A stretch of DNA of 6,572 nt from Propionibacteriaceae bacterium (lineage in GTDB: Bacteria > Actinomycetota > Actinomycetes > Propionibacteriales > Propionibacteriaceae): contig WQYJ01000121.1 in assembly GCA_009781325.1 (NCBI GenBank), forward strand, positions 1 through 6,572, written 5' to 3'. The notes under the pieces were generated by a model. The model was not told the DNA's origin and did no database searches. It was given only the letters and a program-made list of their open reading frames with translations. Shown here piece by piece: positions 1 to 5,957 of the stretch (position 1 is its first letter; each line of letters starts with the position of its first letter). Both the position numbers and the translations under genes were made by a program.

Positions 1-128
1 CACCCCCCGGTCATCCTGCCGTCAGGCAGGACCCCCGGCAGCCAATGTATGGACTATGGAACAGGTCTATACCTAAGTCCATACTTCGGCTGCCGGGGGT
101 CCTGCCTGACGGCAGGATGACCGGGGTG
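1..128. repeat. Compound palindromic repeat element, copy 1
   Basis: Two arms face each other. The left arm is 1-43 and the right arm is 88-128, and the right arm is the reverse complement of the left over 39 bases, apart from two extra C in the left C-run. Just inside the arms, GTATGGACT (47-55) pairs with AGTCCATAC (76-84), so the whole element can fold into one long hairpin. Each arm also folds alone: TCCTGCC (14-20) pairs with GGCAGGA (25-31) across a GTCA loop. Related arms occur at 1245, 1331, 5356, 5439, 5502 and 6558. It lies downstream of the LCP gene and encodes nothing convincing. It resembles REP/BIME or MITE elements in form, and no transposase is present. The left boundary is the window edge, so it may extend further. 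Confidence 0.85.
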
Positions 129-160
129 CCAAAACGCTCAGCGGGGCCAGGCCCCTTGGC
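128..160 (-). terminator. Possible stem-loop terminator of the LCP gene
   Basis: About 15 bases beyond the LCP stop codon, read on the minus strand, GGGGC/GCCCC (143-147 with 151-155) forms a strong short hairpin. An outer pairing GCCAA (128-132) with TTGGC (156-160) can enclose it. Only four T (131-134 as AAAA on the plus strand) follow, eight bases after the inner stem, so it is a weak match to an intrinsic terminator. The neighbouring long palindrome at 1-128 could equally end or stabilise the transcript. Confidence 0.3.
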
Positions 161-174
161 ATGGTTTCATACAC

Positions 175-1218
175 CTAATACCCACACGTGGTGGAGAGGT
201 CTGAGGTTTGGGTGTCTGGGCCGGCGTTTCCTTCGTCGAGGGCCTCGACGTACGCAATCGCTTGGGAGACTTCGCGCCGTATCTTAGAGTAGTCCGGGTT
301 CAGCGGGTCGATGAGCGGCGGGCTGAGGTTGAGCGTCGTCATGGTCCAACTGTTGGCCTTCGAAGCCAACGACATCAGCATCGGTGACTGACTTGCCGGG
401 ATGTTCGTACGCGCGGTCTGCGATGCTGCCTTCATGATCTTTGTGAAGTGGGTAGAAATGGTTTGCGGGCCGAGTTGGTCCAGAATCGTCAGCATGACAC
501 ATTTTTCGCGGGTCATACGGTCATAGTCGTCGGTTCCTACCCTCGTACGCAGATACCACAGGGCTTCGTCGCCGGTGAAGTGCTGTTCGCCTGGCTCAAT
601 CCAGTACCAGATCTCGTCCATGACACCCACGGGGATTCGAGTACGGATGGTCATCGTGATCCCGCCCATCGCATCAATGAGGTTTTCGAAACCATCCATA
701 TCGATGAAGGCGAAGTAGTTGATTCTTAGGCCCGTGATTCCTTCGATGGCATCGACCATCGCCTGGCTTCCGGGGTCAATACCCTTCGGATAGAGGTCGC
801 TGTGATCGAGTCCGAGCTGATAAACCATCGTGAGCATGCAGGGTTCAAGGGCTTGGTTGGGGCAGACGAAGCCGCCGGGATAGAGCTTGTAAAGAGGGGA
901 GGACTTCGCAAAAGGAATCTCCACAAGGTTCCGCGGAATAGAGATCAGCAGAGCCCGCCCGGTCTCAGCATCCACACTCACCACCGTCGTGGAGTCCACC
1001 CGGGCCCCCTCCCGCCAATCTGCAGAGTCCGACCCGAGCAGCGCGATGTTGTAGCGCCCATTGAACGGCTCGATGATCCCACCCCCAGGCATGATCGTCG
1101 TCAGCGAAGTCCAGGCATACACCCCAATACCGCCAGCAGTCACCAGAACGACCGCCAGAAAAACAAGTACGATGGTGCGCACCCGCGGCTTCTTACCCGT
1201 CGTAGTCACAACACTCAT
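175..1218 (-). CDS. LytR-CpsA-Psr (LCP) family cell-envelope glycopolymer transferase
   Basis: LCP enzymes move undecaprenyl-phosphate-linked glycopolymers (teichoic acid, arabinogalactan, capsule) onto the cell wall outside the membrane. Here 347 residues start with a short basic cytoplasmic end (KKPRVR, 9-14) and one membrane helix (about 15-36), giving a type II topology. The LCP domain follows at about 55-250. Visible family motifs are NIALLGSDS (57-65), RVDSTTVVSVD (73-83), with D64 and D75 as likely metal ligands, and SIPRN (93-97) with R96. Further motifs are NYFAFIDMDGFENLID (167-182), MGGI (184-187), YLRTR (222-226) and DYDRMTREK (231-239), whose arginines would bind the pyrophosphate. 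C119 and C127 may form a disulfide, and another cysteine is near the C-terminus (C345). Length is normal for the family. It lies 289 bp downstream of the LRR surface-protein gene on the same strand, separated by repeats. The start is uncertain: GAGG sits one base before this ATG, so translation may be leaderless, or may begin at the in-frame GTG at 1209. The exact polymer handled cannot be told. Confidence 0.93.
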   Translation of the reverse strand: MSVVTTTGKKPRVRTIVLVFLAVVLVTAGGIGVYAWTSLTTIMPGGGIIEPFNGRYNIALLGSDSADWREGARVDSTTVVSVDAETGRALLISIPRNLVEIPFAKSSPLYKLYPGGFVCPNQALEPCMLTMVYQLGLDHSDLYPKGIDPGSQAMVDAIEGITGLRINYFAFIDMDGFENLIDAMGGITMTIRTRIPVGVMDEIWYWIEPGEQHFTGDEALWYLRTRVGTDDYDRMTREKCVMLTILDQLGPQTISTHFTKIMKAASQTARTNIPASQSPMLMSLASKANSWTMTTLNLSPPLIDPLNPDYSKIRREVSQAIAYVEALDEGNAGPDTQTSDLSTTCGY

Positions 1219-1230
1219 ACCTCAATAATG
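1219..1230 (-). promoter_or_regulatory. Candidate -10 element giving a (near-)leaderless LCP transcript
   Basis: On the minus strand CATTAT (1225-1230, four of six matches to TATAAT) ends six bases before the ATG at 1218. Transcription would then begin at about the A of the start codon, a layout common for leaderless genes in actinobacteria. No good -35 is seen at 17 bp. ATGACC from the end of the neighbouring palindromic repeat lies 19 bp upstream and is only a weak candidate. The same stretch contains GAGG (1220-1223), which could instead act as a ribosome site for the in-frame GTG at 1209. Confidence 0.35.
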
Positions 1231-1244
1231 CCAGTTGCCGATGA

Positions 1245-1284
1245 CCCCCGGTCATCCTGCCGCCAGGCAGGACCCCCGGCAGCC
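1245..1284 (+). repeat. Half copy of the palindromic repeat (left arm only)
   Basis: This is a left-type arm with hairpin TCCTGCC-GCCA-GGCAGGA; the loop is GCCA where copy 1 has GTCA. The 52 bases 1245-1296 recur exactly at 1332-1383, so this and the next copy share flanking sequence (GACGTAGGGTCT) as well as the arm. No matching right arm follows before the next element, so it is half an element or the remnant of a tandem duplication. It begins 27 bases upstream of the LCP start codon. Confidence 0.85.
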
Positions 1285-1330
1285 GACGTAGGGTCTGGGT
1301 GCAAGCCTTCATACCAGCGGGACCGTCCCA

Positions 1331-1470
1331 CCCCCCGGTCATCCTGCCGCCAGGCAGGACCCCCGGCAGCCGACGTAGGGTCTTGGGGTAGACCTTTCCC
1401 AAAGTCCATACGTTAGCTACCGGGGGTCCTGCATTCCGCTTCGCTCCACGCAGAATGACGGCGGGGGGTC
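1331..1470. repeat. Compound palindromic repeat element with an altered right arm
   Basis: The left arm 1331-1371 is of the standard type (loop GCCA). The middle holds GGGTCTTGGGGTAGACCTTT and AGTCCATACGTT, closely matching the middle of the element at 5356-5477. The right arm (about 1416-1470) keeps the outer GCTACCGGGGGTCCTGC, but its inner hairpin is changed: CCTGC and GCAGAATGA now enclose ATTCCGCTTCGCTCCAC instead of a 4-base loop. It fills most of the gap between the LCP and LRR genes. No poly-T intrinsic terminator is seen for the LRR gene, so these hairpins may be what ends or attenuates its transcript. Confidence 0.8.
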
Positions 1471-1507
1471 GGGACATGACCGTGAGAACGGCCCTAGTCG
1501 TCACGTA

Positions 1508-4500
1508 TCAGGATTCGCGTCGAATCATTCCAGCACTAACCAGCCCAGCACCACCCATGATAAGAAGCACCAGCCACCACAAACCCCCACTCGGCAGTGA
1601 CACACCACCAGTCGGAGCAGCAGGAGGCTTCGGACCAGCAGGCCCACCATTTTGAGCCATCCGTACCTCAAACGCAACAATCGCACGCCCAGAAGCATCA
1701 CCAGTAAACGTCACCGTATGAAGACCAGCAGCAAAATCCTTCGGAATAACAAAGGTCACAGTCACCGTCCCAGCAGCCGACGCAGCGAACGTACCCAAAT
1801 TAATCGGATTCGAATTCACCACAACAGTCACATTCTCTCCAGGAAGGAAACCGAACCCGGTTGCAGTCTGCGTCTGACCAGCCGTCAAAGCACCCAGGAC
1901 AATAACTGCAGAAATGAAATTCACCGGAATCGGATCACCAATCGGGTCATCGTTCAACAAGACCGACACCTTATAGTTACCAGGCGCCTTCGAAGTCACC
2001 TTGATGGAATATGTTCCGTCACCATTATCAATAATGCTTGAGACAGTTACACCAGCAGGAGCATCAACACTCAAATCACCTGCAAAGCCACTGACAGGAT
2101 TACCGTCAGCATCATTCAGGGTCACGATCAAGGTGTACGAATCAGTGCCATTCGCCATCGGAGCGGCTCCACCAGTAGTCGAAGACTGGACCTGCCCCTT
2201 CTCCACAGTCGAATCATCCACCGACGGCTCGGTATCCGGGGTCGGAGGAGTTGTCGGCCCAGGCGTGGTTGGAGCCGGAGTTGTCGGAGCCGGGGTCGTC
2301 GGAGCCGGGGTCGTCGGAGCCGGAGTCGTCGGAGCCGGAGTCGTAGGAACCGGAGTCGTAGGAACCGGAGTCGTAGGAGCCGGAGTCGTAGGAGCCGGAG
2401 TCGTAGGAACCGGGGTCGTAGGAACCGGGGTTGTAGGAGCCGGAGTCGTAGGAGCAGGCGTACTCGAAGAGACAACATCAAACCCAGCAGCTACCTCACC
2501 AGATACGGCACCTGCAAAGGTCACCGTATAACGTCCCGTCTCAGTGTCGGCAGGCATAGAGATTGACATCGATACAGCACCAGCCGTTGAAGCCGTAAAC
2601 GTACCCAGATTAATCGAACCTGGGTTCACAGTAATCGTGACCTTCTCACCTGACAGGAAACCAGACCCTGTCGCGGATTGAGTGGCTCCTGGCAGTACAG
2701 ATGCTTGACCAACAGCAGCAGATATGAAGTTCATCGCAACAGGATCCCCAACCGGGTCACCCTTCAACAGAATCGAAAGCTCATAGTTACCCGGAACACT
2801 CGACTTAGCTGTCACAGAGTACGTCCCGTCACCATTAGCCACGATGCTCGACACAGTTACACCCGCAGGAGCACTGACACTCAGATCACCCGCAAACCCA
2901 TTCAAGGCATTCCCGCTCGCATCTCTCAGTGTCACGACCAAGTTATAAGAATCAACACCATTCGCTAAACGAGCCTTCCCGCCTGTGGTTGCTCCGTTAA
3001 CCGGATTCAGTTCCACAGAGGAATCGGCGACTGACGGCTCAGGATCCGGAGTGCCGGAGGAGGAAACTACATTGAACTGCATCTTCCCCGAGAAAAAGCT
3101 CACCATGACGGATGAAGCTGTACCTGATGCGCATGGCCCTGTCATCTGGAACTCTGGACAGGGAGCCGAGAAACCATCGCTCCAACTCAAAGTCACTGGC
3201 CCAACAGAATTGAAAGTCACAGTGCCTGCTGTCGAATTGATCGTCGCATTACCACTGGTCACCGACCAAGTGATCGGGTAAGGACTATCAGAAGCAGTCG
3301 TCACCGTCGGTAGAGGCTGGGTACTTCCAACCTCTGGACTCTCGGTGGACACAATAGTCTGCTTCCTCACAGTGAAATCCGACACACCGTTTTCATATTC
3401 ACTGGTGACTGTGTTCCAGAGAGGGCCAATCTTGTCCCAATCCAGGGAAGACAAGTCAGTGATTTGGTTATTATCTAGCGACCACCAGTGGCCCCTGTCT
3501 ATCCGACCTGTATCCGGGTCAATTGTGAAGCTGTTGTTAATGTAGTCCGCAATAGGTGAAATGTCAGAGATCTTGTTGCCAAAGAGTTTCAACGTGCCTA
3601 TGCCAGTGAAAGCAGATAGAGGACCAATATCAGTGAGCAAGTTGTTGGACAAATCCAATTCCGAAGCGATGTCAAGGCCAACTATTGGGGTTACGTTGGC
3701 AATTAGGTTGTTGGAGAGATTCAGCTGGTAAAGCCACTTAAGGCCCGCCAAACCAGTTAAATCCTTAATCTGGTTGTTCTGTAGATGCAGGGTCCACAAA
3801 TCTCTCCCATCCCATGCAGCAAAACCCGTCAAATCGGAGATGCTGTTGCCATCTAAATACAGGAATTCGAGGTGATCAAGGGATTTGAGTCCCTTGATTT
3901 CCGTAATCTGGTTATTGCTCAATTCCAGACTGTATAGGTTGTTGAGTCCAGCCAAAGGAGAAAGATCAACAATTTTATTCCCATTTAGGGATAAATAGGC
4001 AAGCTCTAGAAGGGACTGTAACCCCGGTAGCGACACTATCTGATTATTGTCTAGACCTAGGCCCCAAAGATGGGTGAGCCCGGCTAATGGAGCGAAATCA
4101 ACAATCTTATTGTCATTGAGATACAAGAATTCAAGGTTACTGAGGGACTGCAAGCCAGCTACTGTCACAATCTGGTTATTGTTTAGATGTAATACCCTTA
4201 AGAAAGTGAGCCCGGCCAACGGAGACACATCAACAATCTTATTGTCATTCAATGACAAGTCGCCGAGATATTCGAGGGACTGTAATGCAGACACGGTAGT
4301 AATCTGATTATGATCTAGGGCCAAGCCCCCTAAATTAGTGAGACCAGCCAACGGAGCCACATCGACAATCTTGTTTCCACGTAAGGATAACCCACGAAGG
4401 CTAGGCATCCCGCTCAACGGTGAGATGTCACTAATCTGATTATTGTCCAGGCTCAAGGTCGTTAGGGTCACCAACTTTGAGATTGGTCTCACATCGCTGA

Positions 4501-5167
4501 TCCCAGTATCGTCAGCTGTCAATTCGTCCAAATTTGGCAACGCCTCCAATGATGCAAAATCGGTGACATTGTTACCGCTTATGTCTAGGATCATCAGTCT
4601 TGCAAGCCGTGCCACGTCCGCGAGAGTCTCAAGTTGGTTATAGCTAATATCCAACATGTTCAGATTGCTCATCCCGATCAATGGCGATAGATCACTAATC
4701 TGATTCTGCCGAAGATCTAGCTCTGTCAAGCCCGTCAACCCAGCCAGTGGAGTCAGGTCTGTGATCTGACCATACATCAACTTAAGTGTGGTCAAACTCG
4801 TTTGCCCCGCCAGAGGTGTTAAGTCACTGAATGTCGCCTCCCCTAATGAGAGGGAAATCAAATTCGGGTCATTAAACTTTTGCAACCCCTCAAGCGTAGA
4901 AACCCCCCAACAAGACAGCTCATATTCTTGGTCCCTCTTCGCGCTAGCCGCCACAAGGTTATCTAAGTCTTCCTGAACAAGGACGCCCTCATTAAGAGGC
5001 TCAAGATTAAAGCCCCAGTACATCTCGCTTATGATGCACGCTGTCAGCGCCGGGTCTTGAATAATAGAATCAGCCGCATTACTGGGCACAGATGCTGCAA
5101 CAACAGCCCCCAAAGCAAGTGTGGCTCCAACAACAAGACTAATGATTCGAGATAGTGGCGATTTCAT
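1508..5167 (-). CDS. Large exported LRR (internalin-like) surface protein with invasin-type Ig modules and Pro/Thr stalk
   Basis: A 1219-residue cell-surface protein, probably a binding protein or adhesin. The order is: signal peptide 1-31 (K2, R7, hydrophobic 8-25, cleavage near SNA-AD); a cap at about 33-102 with C44 and C86, a likely disulfide; about 20 LRRs at 103-544 of the 22-residue pattern LxxLxLxxNxIxDLxPLxxL, plus a partial one near 562-575; an Ig-like domain at about 596-702 with C670 and C679; invasin/Big_1-like module 1 (708-900); 14 pentapeptides TP(A/V/G)PT (903-972); module 2 (978-1169), a duplicate of module 1; and the tail. The tail has LPSGG (1191-1195), a hydrophobic segment (1196-1214) and RRES. 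This is the layout of a sortase signal, but the motif is not LPxTG. The start at 5167 is preferred over an ATG 12 codons upstream because AGGGGAG (5175-5181) lies seven bases before it and the signal peptide begins there. A promoter lies at 5236-5264. The LRR half looks more AT-rich than the C-terminal half. The ligand is unknown. Confidence 0.92.
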   Translation of the reverse strand: MKSPLSRIISLVVGATLALGAVVAASVPSNAADSIIQDPALTACIISEMYWGFNLEPLNEGVLVQEDLDNLVAASAKRDQEYELSCWGVSTLEGLQKFNDPNLISLSLGEATFSDLTPLAGQTSLTTLKLMYGQITDLTPLAGLTGLTELDLRQNQISDLSPLIGMSNLNMLDISYNQLETLADVARLARLMILDISGNNVTDFASLEALPNLDELTADDTGISDVRPISKLVTLTTLSLDNNQISDISPLSGMPSLRGLSLRGNKIVDVAPLAGLTNLGGLALDHNQITTVSALQSLEYLGDLSLNDNKIVDVSPLAGLTFLRVLHLNNNQIVTVAGLQSLSNLEFLYLNDNKIVDFAPLAGLTHLWGLGLDNNQIVSLPGLQSLLELAYLSLNGNKIVDLSPLAGLNNLYSLELSNNQITEIKGLKSLDHLEFLYLDGNSISDLTGFAAWDGRDLWTLHLQNNQIKDLTGLAGLKWLYQLNLSNNLIANVTPIVGLDIASELDLSNNLLTDIGPLSAFTGIGTLKLFGNKISDISPIADYINNSFTIDPDTGRIDRGHWWSLDNNQITDLSSLDWDKIGPLWNTVTSEYENGVSDFTVRKQTIVSTESPEVGSTQPLPTVTTASDSPYPITWSVTSGNATINSTAGTVTFNSVGPVTLSWSDGFSAPCPEFQMTGPCASGTASSVMVSFFSGKMQFNVVSSSGTPDPEPSVADSSVELNPVNGATTGGKARLANGVDSYNLVVTLRDASGNALNGFAGDLSVSAPAGVTVSSIVANGDGTYSVTAKSSVPGNYELSILLKGDPVGDPVAMNFISAAVGQASVLPGATQSATGSGFLSGEKVTITVNPGSINLGTFTASTAGAVSMSISMPADTETGRYTVTFAGAVSGEVAAGFDVVSSSTPAPTTPAPTTPVPTTPVPTTPAPTTPAPTTPVPTTPVPTTPAPTTPAPTTPAPTTPAPTTPAPTTPGPTTPPTPDTEPSVDDSTVEKGQVQSSTTGGAAPMANGTDSYTLIVTLNDADGNPVSGFAGDLSVDAPAGVTVSSIIDNGDGTYSIKVTSKAPGNYKVSVLLNDDPIGDPIPVNFISAVIVLGALTAGQTQTATGFGFLPGENVTVVVNSNPINLGTFAASAAGTVTVTFVIPKDFAAGLHTVTFTGDASGRAIVAFEVRMAQNGGPAGPKPPAAPTGGVSLPSGGLWWLVLLIMGGAGLVSAGMIRRES
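1661..2236 (-). repeat. Duplicated invasin-like module, second copy (residues 978-1169)
   Basis: This coding segment is a divergent copy of 2468-3046. Both begin with D(P/T)EPSV, pass through ANG(V/T)DSY, GFAGDLSV, APAGVTVSSI, NGDGTYS, PGNY and DP(V/I)GDP, and then share NFISA, TQ(S/T)ATG and INLGTF. Each copy therefore has two parts: a Big_1/invasin-like Ig fold and a following beta-rich domain of about 80 residues. Recombination between the two copies would remove one module together with the Pro/Thr array. Confidence 0.85.
2252..2461 (-). repeat. 15-bp tandem array encoding a Pro/Thr stalk
   Basis: Fourteen in-frame 15-bp units encode TP(A/V/G)PT. Reading along the protein, the variable residue runs A A V V A A V V A A A A A G, so a 60-bp unit (AAVV) is duplicated within the array. 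The paired valine codons show as GGAACC at 2346/2361 and again at 2406/2421 on the plus strand. The part nearest 2282-2340 uses mostly CCG where the rest uses CCT for one proline, marking two sub-blocks. It probably makes an extended, possibly O-glycosylated stalk. Copy number is likely to vary between strains. Confidence 0.9.
2468..3046 (-). repeat. Duplicated invasin-like module, first copy (residues 708-900)
   Basis: Partner of 1661-2236; the shared motifs are listed there. The two copies lie directly on either side of the Pro/Thr array (2252-2461). They have drifted at many codons, so the duplication is not very recent. Confidence 0.85.
3872..4399 (-). repeat. 132-bp tandem super-repeat (four LRR pairs)
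   Basis: LRRs 8-15 (residues 257-432) alternate between two types. One carries NKIVD(V/F/L)xPLAGL; the other carries NQI followed by xxLQSL (LKSL in the last pair). The pair is 44 residues, or 132 bp, and occurs four times. At DNA level the landmark ACAAT, at the start of ACAATCTT (TTTT in the last copy), begins at 3969, 4101, 4233 and 4365, exactly 132 bp apart. LRRs outside this block do not show the alternation, so the block grew by duplication of a pair rather than of single LRRs. Confidence 0.9.
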
Positions 5168-5174
5168 CAAATTT

Positions 5175-5181
5175 CTCCCCT
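5175..5181 (-). promoter_or_regulatory. Ribosome binding site that sets the LRR protein start
   Basis: AGGGGAG on the minus strand, seven bases before the ATG at 5167. It supports this start, with a normal signal peptide, over the upstream ATG at 5203, which would add 12 residues ahead of the signal peptide and place this site inside the coding region. Confidence 0.8.
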
Positions 5182-5235
5182 GTGAGAAGACGGTTCCGGG
5201 CACCCAGCAACGAACAAGCCGCGCTGTTAGGCGTT

Positions 5236-5264
5236 ATTCTTCTCCGCCCCTATATCAAAGTCAA
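5236..5264 (-). promoter_or_regulatory. Candidate sigma70-type promoter of the LRR gene
   Basis: Minus-strand -35 TTGACT (5259-5264, five of six matches), a 17-bp spacer and -10 AAGAAT (5236-5241, four of six). Transcription would start near 5229, giving a leader of about 60 bases before the ATG at 5167. No operator is evident. Confidence 0.55.
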
Positions 5265-5355
5265 ATCAGATTTCATTGATTCTTGGAAAATGGATACTGC
5301 TCGCTGTGAAAGCTCAGAGTACGCCGACACCAGAGGATGAGTTCACGCGCAGTCC

Positions 5356-5540
5356 CACCCGGTCATCCTGCCGTCAGGCAGGACCCCCGGCGGCTTACTT
5401 AGGGTCTGGGGGTAGGGCTTTGGCCAAGTCCATACGTTGGCTGCCGGGGGTCCCGCCTTCGGCGGGATGACCGGGTGGGGCTTTGCTCACGTCCATACTT
5501 CGGCTGCCGGGGGTCCCGCCTTCGGCGGGATGACCGGGGG
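5356..5540. repeat. Compound palindromic repeat element with an extra right arm
   Basis: The left arm is 5356-5394 (hairpin TCCTGCC-GTCA-GGCAGGA). The middle carries AGGGTCTGGGGGTAGGGCTT and AAGTCCATACGTTG. The first right arm is 5439-5477, and a second right arm is 5502-5540 after a repeated linker (GGGCTTTGCTCACGTCCATACTTC). In both right arms the inner hairpin is TCCCGCC-TTC-GGCGGGA. One base of each stem half has changed in step, so pairing is kept. It separates the divergent LRR and toxin-antitoxin genes and ends just before the antitoxin promoter. Confidence 0.85.
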
Positions 5541-5557
5541 CCGCCCAAAGGTTCCTA

Positions 5558-5597
5558 GTACATTGGCTGTACAATGGACATACATTGGATCAATGAG
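5558..5597 (+). promoter_or_regulatory. Promoter/operator of the toxin-antitoxin operon
   Basis: Two inverted repeats lie in tandem: CATTG (5561-5565) with CAATG (5572-5576), and CATTG (5583-5587) with CAATG (5591-5595). The longer word TACATTGG recurs at 5559 and 5581, 22 bp or about two helical turns apart. A possible -10, TACAAT (5570-5575, five of six matches), sits inside the first repeat; no good -35 is seen. Ribbon-helix-helix antitoxins of this kind usually bind such sites and repress their own operon, so autoregulation is a reasonable inference. The second repeat ends 11 bases before the antitoxin start and overlaps the edge of its ribosome site. Confidence 0.55.
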
Positions 5598-5606
5598 GAG
5601 GCAGCT

Positions 5607-5957
5607 ATGACGTCAGCGGCAATTGAAACCGAACGAGTGAACTTCCGTGCAAATAAGCAGACAAAACGCGAGGCAGAGCGAGTAATGCGAGCCATGGGAC
5701 TCAACCTGTCTGATGGTTTGAACATGTTTCTAGCTCGTGTAGCTGCGGAGCATCGCGTACCTTTTTCGCTTGAGATGACTCGTGATGAGTTGCTGGCACC
5801 CTCAACCGTGCAATTGAGAAACGATGTCACGTCGTCGATCAGAGAAGATGTTAGTCGTCGGATTGCAGATGGCTCCCCAATTGCCCGATACGATCGCGAT
5901 CTCAACCAGGCTTACATTCAGTACGCGGATGGGAACAGGGAATACGTCGATGGCTAG
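5607..5957 (+). CDS. RelB/DinJ-type ribbon-helix-helix antitoxin
   Basis: A 116-residue protein whose N-terminal third matches the RelB/DinJ antitoxin pattern. A short beta strand (RVNFRAN, 10-16) is followed by a helix (about 18-30, KREAERVMRAMG), then LNLSDGLNMFLARVAAEHRVPFSL (32-55), which is the family's typical G-L-x-L-S-x-x-x-N-x-F run ending in PF. In this family that region dimerises and binds the operon's own DNA. The rest (56-116) is longer than in small DinJ proteins and ends in YIQYADGNREYVDG; it presumably wraps and blocks the toxin. The start at 5607 is chosen because GAGGAGG (5595-5601) lies five bases before it. An in-frame ATG at 5574 has no such site and overlaps the likely -10. 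The stop overlaps the toxin start by eight bases, so the two are probably translationally coupled. Confidence 0.85.
   Translation: MTSAAIETERVNFRANKQTKREAERVMRAMGLNLSDGLNMFLARVAAEHRVPFSLEMTRDELLAPSTVQLRNDVTSSIREDVSRRIADGSPIARYDRDLNQAYIQYADGNREYVDG

Noticed and set aside
1..128. CRISPR array
   Set aside because: The repeats are opposed arms with related, partly palindromic inner sequences, not directly repeated units with unique equal-length spacers, and no cas gene is present.
802..1416. Plus-strand open frame of 204 codons antisense to the LCP gene
   Set aside because: It overlaps a clear LCP coding region and runs into the palindromic repeats, where the translated arm gives the same low-complexity peptide as at other copies.
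1193..1504. Minus-strand frames of 103 and 64 codons in the LRR-LCP gap
   Set aside because: They are translations of the repeat arms (the peptide LPGVLPGGRMTG occurs twice) and show no domain or conserved start context.
2001..2531. Plus-strand open frame of 176 codons rich in GVVGAGVVGT
   Set aside because: It is the antisense reading of the Pro/Thr 15-bp array and flanking modules of the LRR gene; a period-15 repeat keeps several frames open. No ribosome site or domain supports it.
5168..5203. Upstream ATG at 5203 as the LRR protein start
   Set aside because: It would put 12 residues without function ahead of a complete signal peptide and would bury the strong AGGGGAG site inside the coding region.
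5276..5298. Plus-strand promoter TTGATT with GATACT upstream of the repeat cluster
   Set aside because: The spacer is only 11 bp and about 310 bp with several hairpins lie before the antitoxin; the site overlapping the operator is closer and better placed.
5574..5606. Upstream ATG at 5574 as the antitoxin start, adding 11 residues
   Set aside because: It overlaps the likely -10 and operator and has no ribosome site, whereas the ATG at 5607 has GAGGAGG five bases before it and starts just ahead of the conserved domain.
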